Below are positions 1 through 9,862 of a stretch of 64,000 nucleotides of DNA, piece by piece. Source of the stretch: G963674665 sp963674665 (GTDB taxonomy: Bacteria > Desulfobacterota > Desulfovibrionia > Desulfovibrionales > Desulfovibrionaceae); contig CAXXPL010000015.1 of the NCBI GenBank assembly GCA_963674665.2, forward strand, positions 1 to 64,000, given 5' to 3'. The notes under the pieces were generated by a model, which had not been told where the DNA came from, searched no databases, and saw only the letters and a program-made list of their open reading frames with translations. The stretch's first letter is position 1. Each line of letters opens with the position of its first letter. The translations under genes were made by a program, and so were the position numbers.

Positions 1-394
1 CTGGCTTGATGTCGATGATGGGCGTGCCGTCCACCACCTCCAGGGGGGCGACCACCAAGGTGACGCCGTCGCCCGCGGGCTCAATTCCAACCACGCGCAC
101 CCTGTGCAATCCGATGGGGTTGGGCCGGTCAGGGGAGCGGGTGTTGAACACGCCGCGTATGGGCCTGCTGAGATCGCCTCGCGGGTGCACCTGCAACCGC
201 TCGCGGTCAGCCAGATGTAGCCAGGTGAACAGCCAGATCTCCCTGCCCGGTTCCAGTGTGTACGTAGCGTCCGCATAGGCGGGCTTGATCTCGATCCGGG
301 CCTCCACGCCCCCTTCGTGCTCGCACTTGGGCGCGTCCTGCTTTTCCTTGATGGATGAGTGGATGATGCCGATGATGTGGAGTTTGGTATCCAT
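1..394 (-). CDS. trmO: TrmO-family tRNA methyltransferase (3' end outside window)
   Basis: This looks like TrmO (YaeB/UPF0066), which N6-methylates the t6A37 base of tRNA using SAM. What is seen: the visible ~131 residues begin MDTKLHIIGI, then NTRSPDRPNPIGLH and LEVVDGTPIIDIKP, the two hallmark blocks of the family. The start ATG at 394 has AGGAA a few bases upstream. The gene runs off the left edge, so the C-terminus is unseen. It lies 42 bp downstream of the EAL-HDOD gene on the same strand and may be cotranscribed with it. A second, more divergent family member lies at 39296-39847. Family assignment is firm; substrate is inferred. Confidence 0.85.
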   Translation of the reverse strand, partial: MDTKLHIIGIIHSSIKEKQDAPKCEHEGGVEARIEIKPAYADATYTLEPGREIWLFTWLHLADRERLQVHPRGDLSRPIRGVFNTRSPDRPNPIGLHRVRVVGIEPAGDGVTLVVAPLEVVDGTPIIDIKP

Positions 395-436
395 TGAGGT
401 TCCTTTTTCTGGGCATGGTCAGGAGAGGGTGTCAGA

Positions 437-1672
437 TCAACATTGCATCGCCGAGCAGAAGGAATTGACCCAATCGATGGCCTGTTGCTGGAGGTTGGCC
501 AGTTCGCCGGCCGGAAGTCCGAGCCTCGAAGCCAGGAGGTCTACCTGGGGCCAGTTACCGGATTCCAGGGCCGAGACGAGTTTCATCCAGGGGGAAAACC
601 TGTTGCGCTCCCCATGCAGGGCGCCGCAGAGTTCGGCCTCCAGAGCCAGGTGCCTGAGTACCTCCTCCATGGGGGTGTCCAGCATGGCGTCGAGCAGGGA
701 AAAAAGTCCCAAAAGAAACAGGGCCTCGTCGTCTTCCGGCTGGGTCGCCAAGGGGGCGCACAGTTCCATGAAGCGGGCGCGCTGCACCGCGATGCGGGCC
801 AGGGTAAGCGCCTTTTCCGAGGCCGGAAGATCGGTGAGGATGATCAGCCTGAGCCAGTTCTGGATCTGCCGCCAGCCGAGCATGAGCACTGCCTGGCGCA
901 CCGAGGTGATCTCGCGCACGAAGCTGAAGGCCGGAGAGTTGAGCATGGCCAGGAGCCGGTAGCAGATGGACACGTCGGTCTCGATGCCCTCGGTGAGCGC
1001 GTCGAAATCCGGGGTCTGGCTCTTGATGACCTGGAAGAGCCGCAGCTTCGAGGCTTCCGAGGCGCTCAGGGTGCGCATCTTCAGATTGCTGGGGCGCTGG
1101 AAATAGAACCCCTGGAACAGCTGGCATCCCAGGCTGCCTGCGAGCTCGTACTGCTGTTCGGTTTCAACACGCCGGGCCAGGATTTTGACCCCGTTGCGGG
1201 CTGTCCTGGCGTGATGGCTCTGGAACGCGGCGGAGTTCCCGTTCTCGAAATCCAGGATAATGATGTCGCACAGGGCCAGCAACTCGGGCGCGTGCTCCTC
1301 CGGAGAGAGATACTTGAGCGCGATCTGAAACCCGGCCTCCTTGAGCTGGGATATCGCCTCGAGGTAAAACCGCCTGGGCGCGAGGCTGTTCTCCACGATG
1401 GCCACACTGTTCTCAGGGGGCAGCGCCATGGGCGCGTTCACCAGAATGGACTCCTCGGGGAAATTGACGAGCACCTTGCCGGGCGCGATCTTGTCCGTGG
1501 GCTGGACACAGTTGCAGGCCATGACCTTGAGCGTCGCTTCCAGCGCGTCGTTGAACTCGGCGCGCTGGGCAAGCCCATTGTCACGGTACAGGAGATGATA
1601 GCCCCAAAGTTTGTCTTGCGCGTCAAACACGGGCTGACGCGCGACGAATATGGTAGTATAGGTCTTTTCCAT
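437..1672 (-). CDS. EAL-HDOD (YuxH-like) signalling protein
   Basis: A 411-residue protein with an N-terminal EAL-like half (about 1-200, beginning FVARQPVFDAQDKLWGYHLL, the usual YuxH-type opening) and a C-terminal HDOD domain (about 200-390, with RLLAMLNSPAFSF and LGWRQIQNWLRL). The EAL signature is degenerate, which fits the family: these proteins usually do not hydrolyse cyclic di-GMP and act as regulatory scaffolds in motility or surface behaviour. The nearby chemotaxis genes agree with that, but no direct partner is visible. No transmembrane segment is seen, so it should be cytoplasmic. The partial trmO follows 42 bp downstream. Confidence 0.85.
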   Translation of the reverse strand: MEKTYTTIFVARQPVFDAQDKLWGYHLLYRDNGLAQRAEFNDALEATLKVMACNCVQPTDKIAPGKVLVNFPEESILVNAPMALPPENSVAIVENSLAPRRFYLEAISQLKEAGFQIALKYLSPEEHAPELLALCDIIILDFENGNSAAFQSHHARTARNGVKILARRVETEQQYELAGSLGCQLFQGFYFQRPSNLKMRTLSASEASKLRLFQVIKSQTPDFDALTEGIETDVSICYRLLAMLNSPAFSFVREITSVRQAVLMLGWRQIQNWLRLIILTDLPASEKALTLARIAVQRARFMELCAPLATQPEDDEALFLLGLFSLLDAMLDTPMEEVLRHLALEAELCGALHGERNRFSPWMKLVSALESGNWPQVDLLASRLGLPAGELANLQQQAIDWVNSFCSAMQC

Positions 1673-1886
1673 AGTTTATGATCAACATCATAGCATTGGA
1701 AGTGGCATGAGGGCAATGACCCTCGGTCATGCCGCCCCATGGGGTAACTTTTGTTGTTTTTACTGTAGATGCTTGAAGAGTGTGACGCAATCTTGATAAT
1801 ACGCCGCGGTTGAGAATCATAACCTGCCTCCCTTGGTTTTCGCGGTACCCGGGGGCATGAGGCCACGAAGAGGGCTGGAGAAGAGG

Positions 1887-3191
1887 ATGAACAACCAGAC
1901 CATACAGGAGCATGTCGCCCGGCTCACGGAATTTCGCGTCACGCGTGAGGTTCTCGGATGGGGGCGGCTCATGACCGACGCCATGGCCAAGGACAAGATC
2001 TTCCTGCGCGCCTCGGCCCTCACCTACACCACGGTGCTCTCCGTGGTGCCTTTTCTGGCTGTGGCCTTTTCAGTGTTAAAGGGGTTCGGCTTCCAGAACA
2101 CGGACTTCATCCGTGACATGCTCCTACGCGTGGCCGCAGGCAGGGAGCAGGTGGTGGACTACATCATCACCTACATCAACCAGACCAACGTGCGGACCCT
2201 GGGCGTCATGGGCGTGGGCCTGCTCTTCCTCACGGTGCTGTCCATGATCTCCACCATCGAGAGTGCCCTGAATACCATCTGGGGCGTGGAAAAAGGGCGC
2301 GGTCTGGCGCGCAAGGTCACGGACTACCTCTCCGCCACCCTGATCATCCCCGTGTTCTCGGTGGCCGCCTTCAGCATCTCCGCCACCCTGCAAAACAACG
2401 CCATCGTGCAGAAGCTCCTGGAAAACAGCGTGTTCAACGTTATGTACATGACGCTGCTCAAGCTGACGCCCTACGCCATGATCTGGCTGTTGCTGCTGTT
2501 CATCTACATGATGCTGCCCAACACCCGCGTGCGCCTGAAGTCCGGGGTCATCGGCGCCCTGGTCACCGCGCTCATCTGGCAACTGGCACAGTGGGTCTAC
2601 ATCACCTTCCAGGTGGGAGCCACCAAATACAACGCCATCTACGGCAGCTTCGCCCAGCTCCCCCTGTTCCTGATCTGGGTGTACATGAGCTGGGTCATCC
2701 TGCTGCTTGGGGCGGAGTTCTGCTTCATCCTGCAGAATCGCCGCAACCTCGAAAACGAGGCCAAATACAGGCATGTGAATCCGGCACAGCAGGTGCGGGC
2801 CGGACTGCACGCCCTGCTGCTCATCGCCAGGGGATTCGAAAAGGGGGACAAGCCCATGGATATCGAGGAGATGGCCACCAACGCCAATGTGCCTGTCATC
2901 GTGCTGCGCGGGATCATGATCCGCATGACCGAGACCGGACTACTGGTGCCTGTGGAGGATGACGACGCCGAGGCCTGGACCCTGCGCCGGACACCCTCGG
3001 CCATCAGGATCAAGGACGTCATCGATTGCTTCATGCGTCAGAAGACCGTTGATCTCGGGCTGGGGCGGAACCCCCTCACCGGCCAGGCGGAAACCCGGCT
3101 CGAAGCCCTGGAAGACCTGGTGCGCCACAGCGAACACAATCAGACCCTGGACGCCCTGCTGTCCGGAGAAGAGGAGAAGCCGGAAGAGTGA
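1887..3191 (+). CDS. YihY/BrkB family inner-membrane protein
   Basis: A multi-pass membrane protein of the YihY/virulence factor BrkB family, once mislabelled ribonuclease BN. About six hydrophobic segments lie between residues 30 and 300; family-typical stretches are RASALTYTTVLSVVPFLA and YNAIYGSFAQLPLFLIW. A cytoplasmic tail of roughly 130 residues resembles a winged helix, common in proteobacterial members. The start at 1887 (MNNQTIQEH) is chosen because GGAG lies about 6 bp upstream; in-frame ATGs at 1833 and 1860 would add residues of non-conserved character. Function is unknown; a transport or envelope role is usually proposed. It is transcribed away from its neighbours. Confidence 0.85.
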   Translation: MNNQTIQEHVARLTEFRVTREVLGWGRLMTDAMAKDKIFLRASALTYTTVLSVVPFLAVAFSVLKGFGFQNTDFIRDMLLRVAAGREQVVDYIITYINQTNVRTLGVMGVGLLFLTVLSMISTIESALNTIWGVEKGRGLARKVTDYLSATLIIPVFSVAAFSISATLQNNAIVQKLLENSVFNVMYMTLLKLTPYAMIWLLLLFIYMMLPNTRVRLKSGVIGALVTALIWQLAQWVYITFQVGATKYNAIYGSFAQLPLFLIWVYMSWVILLLGAEFCFILQNRRNLENEAKYRHVNPAQQVRAGLHALLLIARGFEKGDKPMDIEEMATNANVPVIVLRGIMIRMTETGLLVPVEDDDAEAWTLRRTPSAIRIKDVIDCFMRQKTVDLGLGRNPLTGQAETRLEALEDLVRHSEHNQTLDALLSGEEEKPEE

Positions 3192-3224
3192 GGACGAAAG
3201 AGGAGAGGATGAAAGAATTTTACG

Positions 3225-3256
3225 GGGGGAAGAATCCTTTTTAAGGGGGTTCCCCC
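3225..3256. terminator. Hairpin between convergent yihY and tamB
   Basis: Inverted arms GGGGGAA (3225-3231) and TTCCCCC (3250-3256) lie between the convergent stop codons at 3191 and 3290. It belongs to a G-rich class of intergenic hairpin seen several times in this window (near 11.8, 24.4 and 59.35 kb). Probably a bidirectional terminator; the loop is long and the T-run modest. Confidence 0.45.
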
Positions 3257-3289
3257 TCTCACCGTGCCTTTTCAAATATATTGTATTTA

Positions 3290-6200
3290 TTAGTAATCAA
3301 TGCGCCAGTTCAGGCCCACGCCGCTTTGGGAGTCGGCGCCGATCTCGCTTTCCAGCTCCAGCTGGGGCGTGAGTTCCACTTCCACGCTCATGCTGTCGTC
3401 TCCCGGGTTCAGGCCTTTCTGCCCCTTCACGTAGATGTTGTCCCCGATGTACTTCCCGGCCTGGACCGTGGTGTCGCCGGACTTGCCTTCGCCGGCCGAG
3501 AGGCTGTCAACGTCCAGGACCTTTTTCAGGTCGCTCATGATGTCCAGGGACATGCCTCCGGATTCGCCGGACAGCTGCTTGAGCGCGCTTGCCAGGCGGA
3601 TGGCCTGGAACGCGTTCAGATTGTCCGAGGAGCGGCCAAAGAGCACGTCGGCCAGGATTTCGCTCTGGGGCGCTTCGGGTTCGGAGCTCAGGGTGAAGGT
3701 CAGGTCGGTCACCGTCCCCTGCACCGTGACCTTGGCCACAAGGTTCTGGGACTGCGCAGAGGTGACCACCTTGAGCACCGGGACAGGGGGCGTGCCGCCG
3801 CCGAGAAAGAGTTCGCCCTCGGTGATGGTGAAGTTCTTGTCCAGGAAGTCCAGGGTGCCGCGCCTGACCTGGAGGCCGCCGCTCACATCAGGGGCGGCCG
3901 AGGTGCCCTGCACGCGTATGCTGCCCCCCCACTCGGACTCAAGGCCGAATCCACGCACCTGGAATCTGCCGGGAATGTTGACGGTGAGGTCCAGGTCCGC
4001 GTTGAAGGGCGGGGCAGGCTCCTTTGACGGTTCCGGGGCAGGGGCGCCGGGCCCCACCTGCTCCACGTCTATGCTGTCGATGCCCGGGTGCAGCCCCTGG
4101 GGGATGGTCAGGATGCCCTGGGATACGGTTATCGTACCTGACAGGGCGGCGTTTTCAGGAGTGCCGGAGATCTTGAGTGCGCCCCCGGCGACACAGGTGA
4201 AGATATCCATCTGCACGGGCACCAGGTCCTGCAGGGAGATGTCGAAGTCGTACTTCACGGCCTGCCCAAGTTGGAGGTCGCCCTTACCGGAGATACGCCC
4301 CTTGCCGCCGTCAGTGGCCTGGAGCCTGGTCAGGGAGATCTTCTGGTCGCGGCCCTTGAGTTCCACCTGGATGTCGGTAAGCAGCGTGCCAGTGCGCAGG
4401 TTTTCGTAGCGGCCGTTCTCGATCTTCACGAGGCCTGAGATGCCGGGCGCGTCCATGGGGCCCTGTGCCGCGAGGTCGATGACGGCCCGCCCCTGAAGCA
4501 ATTGGTCGTTGATGCCCAGGGCCTCCTGCGCGAGGTGCAGGTCTATGGAACTCTTGGCCTTGGCCGAGATTTTCGATTTTTCCGAAATTTCAAGGGCAAA
4601 GGGTTGCAGGGAGAAGCTGGTGGGCAGCTTCATATCGGCCTGGAGCAGGGGAGTGGACTTCTTGTCCTCGAGCCGGACATCGGCCTGGGCCGCGATGCCC
4701 TGCGGATCGAGCTGGATCTTGGCGTCCAGGGCCACGGAGGGAATGTCCGTCTCCTCCACGCCCGGATCCAGATGCCGCCCCTGGATGTTCGCCACGAGGC
4801 GGGGCGAGGCCGGGGAGCCGGAAAGGTTGAGGTCCAGGGCCAGGTCACCGGAAGGCTTCATGCCCTGCACCAGGCCGAGCCGTGTCAGGAGCTCAAGCTG
4901 CAATCCCTTGAGGCTGGCGCGCAGGTCGGCCTTGTCCGGAGCCCAGAGCCCCGAGGCCTGGAGGGTGGCCTTGTCCACGGCCAGCTCCAGTCCGTCCACC
5001 TTGTGCCCGTTGCCTTGCGCGGCCACGAGCAGGGGCTTGCGCAGGGAAAAGGGCAGTGCCGCGTACTCCCCTTGCATGCTGTCGATACGGACCTGAAGCT
5101 GCTGCCCCAGGTCCGCCTGTCCGGCCGTGGCCAGGGTGAAGGGCTTGTCGGCCCGGCCCGAGGTCCGCAACTGGAAGCGCAGGAGTTGCTGGGCCAGGTT
5201 GGCCTGCAGCTCGAGGCTGTTGGCCATGGCCGCCTCGGTGCCCAGGTCGCTGGCCTGGATCTTGGCGTTCAGGGAGGGCTGCATGAGATCGTCGCTGCTC
5301 CCCTGCAGGGTCAGCTCCCGCGCGGTGACACCGCTGACAGCCAGAGAGCGCAGGGCGCCGTTGAAATTTGCGGTCTGTTTGCCCTTCACCGGCTTGAGGT
5401 CGGCGCGAAGCTCGGCCCCCCCCTTGATATCCTGGCCAATGAAGGGAGCGAGGCCCGCGAGGTTCGGGATGGTCAGGCGCACCCTCCCCTCAAGAGGAGG
5501 GCCCTGGAACATGACCCTGAGGTCGCCAGAGACTTCGGCGTCGCCCACTGCGAGGCGCAGGCCTTCCAATGCGAGGGCGTCGGGCTCCAGGCTGTAGCCG
5601 CCCTTGGCCGCGAGGCTGATTCCCGATGCGCTCAGTCCGATGTTGAAGGGGGTGACCGCGGGGGGCGCGGCGCCCTGTTCGGCCATTTCCAGGGGTGCGC
5701 CGCCCTCGACGCGAAGACGCACGTCGCTGAACCGGCGCTCCCCGTGGCGCAGGGAATCGATCCCTGCCGAGGCGTCGACGTCCATATGCGCCAGGGAGCC
5801 GGAGATATTTACAGTGAGGGGGCGGATGCCAGAGCATTCGAGATTCTGCGCAGGGAGGGAGAGTTTGTCCGGCGGGATGAGCCGCAGCTTGGCGGACAGG
5901 TCCTGGTCCTGGAGTCCGTATTCGCCGGTGAGTTCCAGACTGGTAAAAGCCGCGAGGCGGAGTTTGTTGATGACGATTCTTTTTTCGGACAGGTCGGTGT
6001 TCAGCTCCAGGTCAACGCGTTGCCCGAGCAGCGCGGCGAAATCCTGCGGCAGGCCCTGCAACTGGTCCGCGCTCCCCGTGAGGGTGGCGGTGATGCCCTT
6101 TTCCATGTCCCCCTTGGCCGTGGCCTCCAGGCGCAGGGCGCCGTTGAGGGTGCCGCCCTCCGGAGCCTGGATGTTGTAGAACGCCCCTGCATGGGGAATG

Positions 6201-7690
6201 TCGGCGCGCAGGTTGGCGCTCACGGTCATGGTGCCGAGGTCCAGATCCGCGGAGCCGTCGCAGGTGTTGTCTCCGTTTCTCAGGGTGAATGACTTCACCA
6301 GGACATGAGGCCCTTCGGGGCGGGACAGGTCGACCCGCGCCTCGTAGCGCAGGTTCGCGTCAGGTGGCAGGGTGTACTCCTCTGTGGGGCGCAGATCAGG
6401 GACATGCAGATTTCCCTCGGCTTCAAGGGTTTGCAGACCCTCCAGGGGGCGGGGTATGGTCACCGTTGTATCCAGTGTGACCGCTCCGCTGGTGAGCTGC
6501 TTCAAGGTAAGGGTGCCAGGTGTGGTGTCGGCCTTGAGAATGGCCCGCTCCTGGGAGCCTTGCAGGGTAAGATGCACACGGGGGGAGCCCTGAAGGTTGC
6601 CCTGGCTGATCTCCGGCAACAATGCGCTGTCCAGGACATCCAGGTCCACGGCGGCCTCCACCTGCTGCCCCTGAAGGGTGGCGTTCGCCCGGAGCCGCAG
6701 CTTGGAGGTCTCCAGGTTAAGGACATCCAAGGAAATATCCTGCCGCTCCATGTCGCGCACGTTCAGGGCCAGTTCGAAATCGGCGCTGTCGCCGGCGTAC
6801 TGTGGCACTTCCCTGGGCAGGAGTTTTGCGCTGTCCTGCACATGGCCCTTGGCCGTGAAGGTGAAGGTCTCCTTGCGGGCAATGCCCAGGTCCGAGCGCA
6901 GGAGTTCGAGCTCCCCGACGTGCAGGGTGAGCTGCCCCTGCCAGAGATCGAGGGTGCCATCGCCCTGCAACCTCCCCAGGATGGGAGCGTCCTTGGGCGC
7001 GCCCAGCAGCCCCCCGAGCATGCCTCCGGCCCCTTCCTGCAGCAGGGCCTGCAGCTCCAGGGCGTTGTTGCCGGCGTCCCAGCGGGCCGAGGCGGAGACC
7101 GCGTCAGGCGACGCCTTGGCGCTGTTCTTTTCCGTGAGGTCCAGCTTCAGGGCAAAGGCCCGGGGTTCGGGCATGCAGGAGGCCAGGAGTTTGAACTCCC
7201 TGTCCTGCGGGGGATCGTCGATGCGCGCCAGCAAGGTGTCCACACGCAGCTCGTCCACCCGTACCGGCGGGATGGCGGGCATGGTGAAGGGCTCCTGAGG
7301 TTTTTCCTCGGTCTCCTTCTCAGTCGACTCGGGGGGGCGCAGAAAATTCAGCCGCTCCAGGGTGAGGTACCGCACCGTGTATGCGCCGTGGAGCAGGTCG
7401 GTGACGGAGATGTTCACGGCCAGGGAGCGCCCCTCCAGCCAGACGCCCCGGGTGTCCGCGAGGCTGAAGGATTGTAGCCGGAAGTCCCAGGGCATGGCCG
7501 ACTCGAGTCCCGAGATCTCTATGCGCATGTCCGGTGTGGAGGCCAGGTCCTTGACCATGTCCACGATGGTGTCGCGCCCCGGCTGGGTGAACAGGAGCAG
7601 GAGCAGGGCGCAGCACAGCAAAACGAACAGCGCCAGCCCGGTGAGCAGGGCGCGGATGCTCCAGCGGCGGGCTCGGGGTGAGAGGCGCAT
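3290..7690 (-). CDS. tamB: TamB-like translocation/assembly protein (DUF490)
   Basis: A very long protein (~1466 residues) with one N-terminal membrane anchor (about 15-37) followed by repetitive beta-rich sequence, ending in the conserved TamB/DUF490 domain and the terminal GVGLNWRIDY. TamB-type proteins span the periplasm as a hydrophobic groove and, with the Omp85 protein TamA, assist outer-membrane protein assembly or lipid transport. The gene starts at an ATG overlapping the tamA stop by one base (TGATG), so translation is probably coupled. Length and architecture are typical. Assignment is from architecture, C-terminal character and the tamA neighbour. Confidence 0.88.
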   Translation of the reverse strand: MRLSPRARRWSIRALLTGLALFVLLCCALLLLLFTQPGRDTIVDMVKDLASTPDMRIEISGLESAMPWDFRLQSFSLADTRGVWLEGRSLAVNISVTDLLHGAYTVRYLTLERLNFLRPPESTEKETEEKPQEPFTMPAIPPVRVDELRVDTLLARIDDPPQDREFKLLASCMPEPRAFALKLDLTEKNSAKASPDAVSASARWDAGNNALELQALLQEGAGGMLGGLLGAPKDAPILGRLQGDGTLDLWQGQLTLHVGELELLRSDLGIARKETFTFTAKGHVQDSAKLLPREVPQYAGDSADFELALNVRDMERQDISLDVLNLETSKLRLRANATLQGQQVEAAVDLDVLDSALLPEISQGNLQGSPRVHLTLQGSQERAILKADTTPGTLTLKQLTSGAVTLDTTVTIPRPLEGLQTLEAEGNLHVPDLRPTEEYTLPPDANLRYEARVDLSRPEGPHVLVKSFTLRNGDNTCDGSADLDLGTMTVSANLRADIPHAGAFYNIQAPEGGTLNGALRLEATAKGDMEKGITATLTGSADQLQGLPQDFAALLGQRVDLELNTDLSEKRIVINKLRLAAFTSLELTGEYGLQDQDLSAKLRLIPPDKLSLPAQNLECSGIRPLTVNISGSLAHMDVDASAGIDSLRHGERRFSDVRLRVEGGAPLEMAEQGAAPPAVTPFNIGLSASGISLAAKGGYSLEPDALALEGLRLAVGDAEVSGDLRVMFQGPPLEGRVRLTIPNLAGLAPFIGQDIKGGAELRADLKPVKGKQTANFNGALRSLAVSGVTARELTLQGSSDDLMQPSLNAKIQASDLGTEAAMANSLELQANLAQQLLRFQLRTSGRADKPFTLATAGQADLGQQLQVRIDSMQGEYAALPFSLRKPLLVAAQGNGHKVDGLELAVDKATLQASGLWAPDKADLRASLKGLQLELLTRLGLVQGMKPSGDLALDLNLSGSPASPRLVANIQGRHLDPGVEETDIPSVALDAKIQLDPQGIAAQADVRLEDKKSTPLLQADMKLPTSFSLQPFALEISEKSKISAKAKSSIDLHLAQEALGINDQLLQGRAVIDLAAQGPMDAPGISGLVKIENGRYENLRTGTLLTDIQVELKGRDQKISLTRLQATDGGKGRISGKGDLQLGQAVKYDFDISLQDLVPVQMDIFTCVAGGALKISGTPENAALSGTITVSQGILTIPQGLHPGIDSIDVEQVGPGAPAPEPSKEPAPPFNADLDLTVNIPGRFQVRGFGLESEWGGSIRVQGTSAAPDVSGGLQVRRGTLDFLDKNFTITEGELFLGGGTPPVPVLKVVTSAQSQNLVAKVTVQGTVTDLTFTLSSEPEAPQSEILADVLFGRSSDNLNAFQAIRLASALKQLSGESGGMSLDIMSDLKKVLDVDSLSAGEGKSGDTTVQAGKYIGDNIYVKGQKGLNPGDDSMSVEVELTPQLELESEIGADSQSGVGLNWRIDY

Positions 7691-9543
7691 CAAAAAGACT
7701 GCCCCAGGCTGATGTAAATCTGGAACCAGTCGTCGATGCCGTCACGCCGGTTCAAGGGGAAGGCGATGTCCAGGCCGATGGGGCCCATGGCGCTGTAGTA
7801 GCGCGCGCCCACGCCGGCGCCGATGAACAGTTGCTGTCCCACATCCGGTACGGTCTGCTCGTAGTAGCGGCCCGCGTCCACAAAGGCCACCATGCCGAAG
7901 TCCTGGTAGAATCGCCAGCGCAGTTCGGCGGAGGCCTCGAGCAGGGAGCGTCCTCCGGTGGGATCCTCGTCCTCGTCCAGGTCACCGGCGGTCTTGTAGG
8001 CATAGCCGCGTATGGAACCGCCGCCTCCGGCGTAGTAGCGCACGTCCGCGGGGATGGAGTAGAGCCCGCCGCCCCCGTCCATGGCAGAGACGCCGAGCTT
8101 GCCGCGCACGGCCAGGATGAGGCGCTTGCCGGAGACGAGCTGGAAATAGTGGGAGTACCCCACCTGGGTCTTCAGGAAATTCGCTGCATTGCCCAGGGTA
8201 TCGAAATATGGAGTGAAAAAGCAGGAGAGCAATCCGCCGGAGCCGGGGTCCAGGAAGTCGTCGCGGGTGTCCCAGCGCAGAGATGCCGGCAGGGACACCA
8301 GGCCGAAAATTTCCTTGTCGCCGTTGTCGTTGACGTCCGAGAGCCGGTAGCCCACTCCGCCGGTGACCTTGATACGGTCCGAAATGGCGTACTCGAGCCC
8401 GGCGGTGGCTTCCGTGGAATCGCTGTCATAGGCATCCTGGCGCTCCCGCACCACGGAGTTCTCCAGGAGCAGGGTCAGCCGCTCATGCAGAAAGTCGGGC
8501 TTGCGAAAGGACGCGGTGAACTGCTGCTCGGTCTGGTCAGCGTCCAGGGACAGGTTCAGTTTCTCGCCTCGGCCGAACAGAGTGCGGTGCTCCCATTCGA
8601 GTTTACCTCCGGGTCCGGTGTCGGTGCGGTAGCGCAGGCCGGCGCGGAAGGTGCGGGGCTTGCGCTCCGTGGCCTTCACCAGGATGGGCAGTTCCCCGTT
8701 TCCGTCGATCTCGCCCTTCTCGAAGGTGGCCACCGCGAACAGGCTGGTCTTGATCAGGACGGTACGCCCCTGTTCCAGGAGCGTGGCGTTATAGGGCTGC
8801 CCCTGTCTCCAGGGCAGGCGCATGAGCACGAACTCCTTGTCCACGTGCTCCAACCCCTCCACCGTGGTCTCGCCGAACTTGGCCCTTGGCCCGGGCGTGA
8901 CCACGAAGCTCACGTTCACGGTGTCGTCGCCACGGTTGGCGATGACCTTGCGTTCGGCGATCTCGGGGAAAGGACGCTCCTGTGAGCCGAGGATCTCCAG
9001 AATTTTGCTCTGGGCCTCCAGGACGGCGGAGGAGGTGTAGGGCGCGCCGGATACTAGTCCGATCTCCTCGGCGGCGGGCAGGGGGGTGCCCTGCTCCTCG
9101 GGGGTGGTGGCGCGCAGGGATACCTCTATGTCCTTGAGATGGAACCTCGGGCCAGGGGTGACGTTGAAGGTGGCCACCGGCGTGACGTCCGGGCCGGAGA
9201 GCGCGGTGCTCATGTCCGCCTTGAAGTATCCATGGGAGTTCAGAATCTTGCGCAGCGTTTCCAGGTCGTCGCGCATGCGGCGTTTGAGGAGGTTCAAGGA
9301 GCGCGGGGGCTGGTTCTTCAGCGTGAAGGTGTCCAGGGACTTGCTGATCAGGTCGTGCAACTCCTTGTCCATGTTGCCCTGTAACTGAGTGGTGTAGCTG
9401 GTTATTTCACCGGCCGGAGTCTGCAATACGCCCGTTTCCCCGGGCGCTTCCTGGGTGGCGTTCCGCTGGGCCGGGGAGAGCGCGGGGAGCAGGAGCAGGC
9501 ACAGCAACAGGCCGGCCATGGTGATCATGGGTGGGAATCGCAT
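7690..9543 (-). CDS. tamA: TamA-like Omp85 outer-membrane protein
   Basis: A 617-residue Omp85-superfamily protein: signal peptide at about 1-25, POTRA repeats in the N-terminal half (for example FHLKDIEVSL and KFGETTVEGLEHVDKEFVL) and a C-terminal 16-strand-type barrel ending in phenylalanine (YISLGQSF). The barrel contains the RGY motif in GGGSIRGYAYK, matching the conserved lid-lock region of the superfamily. With tamB directly downstream it forms the TamAB envelope assembly module. The start at 9543 has only a weak ribosome site; an internal ATG at 9528 is possible. The distinction from BamA is made by length and the TamB partner. Confidence 0.88.
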   Translation of the reverse strand: MRFPPMITMAGLLLCLLLLPALSPAQRNATQEAPGETGVLQTPAGEITSYTTQLQGNMDKELHDLISKSLDTFTLKNQPPRSLNLLKRRMRDDLETLRKILNSHGYFKADMSTALSGPDVTPVATFNVTPGPRFHLKDIEVSLRATTPEEQGTPLPAAEEIGLVSGAPYTSSAVLEAQSKILEILGSQERPFPEIAERKVIANRGDDTVNVSFVVTPGPRAKFGETTVEGLEHVDKEFVLMRLPWRQGQPYNATLLEQGRTVLIKTSLFAVATFEKGEIDGNGELPILVKATERKPRTFRAGLRYRTDTGPGGKLEWEHRTLFGRGEKLNLSLDADQTEQQFTASFRKPDFLHERLTLLLENSVVRERQDAYDSDSTEATAGLEYAISDRIKVTGGVGYRLSDVNDNGDKEIFGLVSLPASLRWDTRDDFLDPGSGGLLSCFFTPYFDTLGNAANFLKTQVGYSHYFQLVSGKRLILAVRGKLGVSAMDGGGGLYSIPADVRYYAGGGGSIRGYAYKTAGDLDEDEDPTGGRSLLEASAELRWRFYQDFGMVAFVDAGRYYEQTVPDVGQQLFIGAGVGARYYSAMGPIGLDIAFPLNRRDGIDDWFQIYISLGQSF

Positions 9544-9862
9544 GCCTAGTACTCTACATCAGAACATTATGCACGCCAAGGGGAACAGTAGAGGGCGATC
9601 CGGTCATGAACGGATGGTAATGGACAGCCATTATGGAGCGATACGGTGTGCGGACTTATGGCGCGATGCCGGGACAAGGCTTTTGGTCCGCTGGAACATG
9701 ACCGGCACAGGCAACTGCGAACATGGGCAGGCACTCATACAGTGCGAACTCATGGGGCGATGAAAGGCGGAGCGCATGCACTGTGTAGCTGCGGAATTTT
9801 CAATAAACGGGTGCGCCACGTATCGGGGCACGGGAAGTCCCATTGGCCTGGGAACAACTATC
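9544..9862. other. Intergenic region between flagellin-like gene and tamA
   Basis: This 319-bp stretch lies 3' of the flagellin-like gene and 5' of tamA, both on the minus strand. No convincing gene was found. A 7-bp inverted pair ACAGTGC (9739-9745) and GCACTGT (9778-9784) is present without a T-run. It must hold the tamA promoter, but no clear -35/-10 pair stands out. Confidence 0.5.
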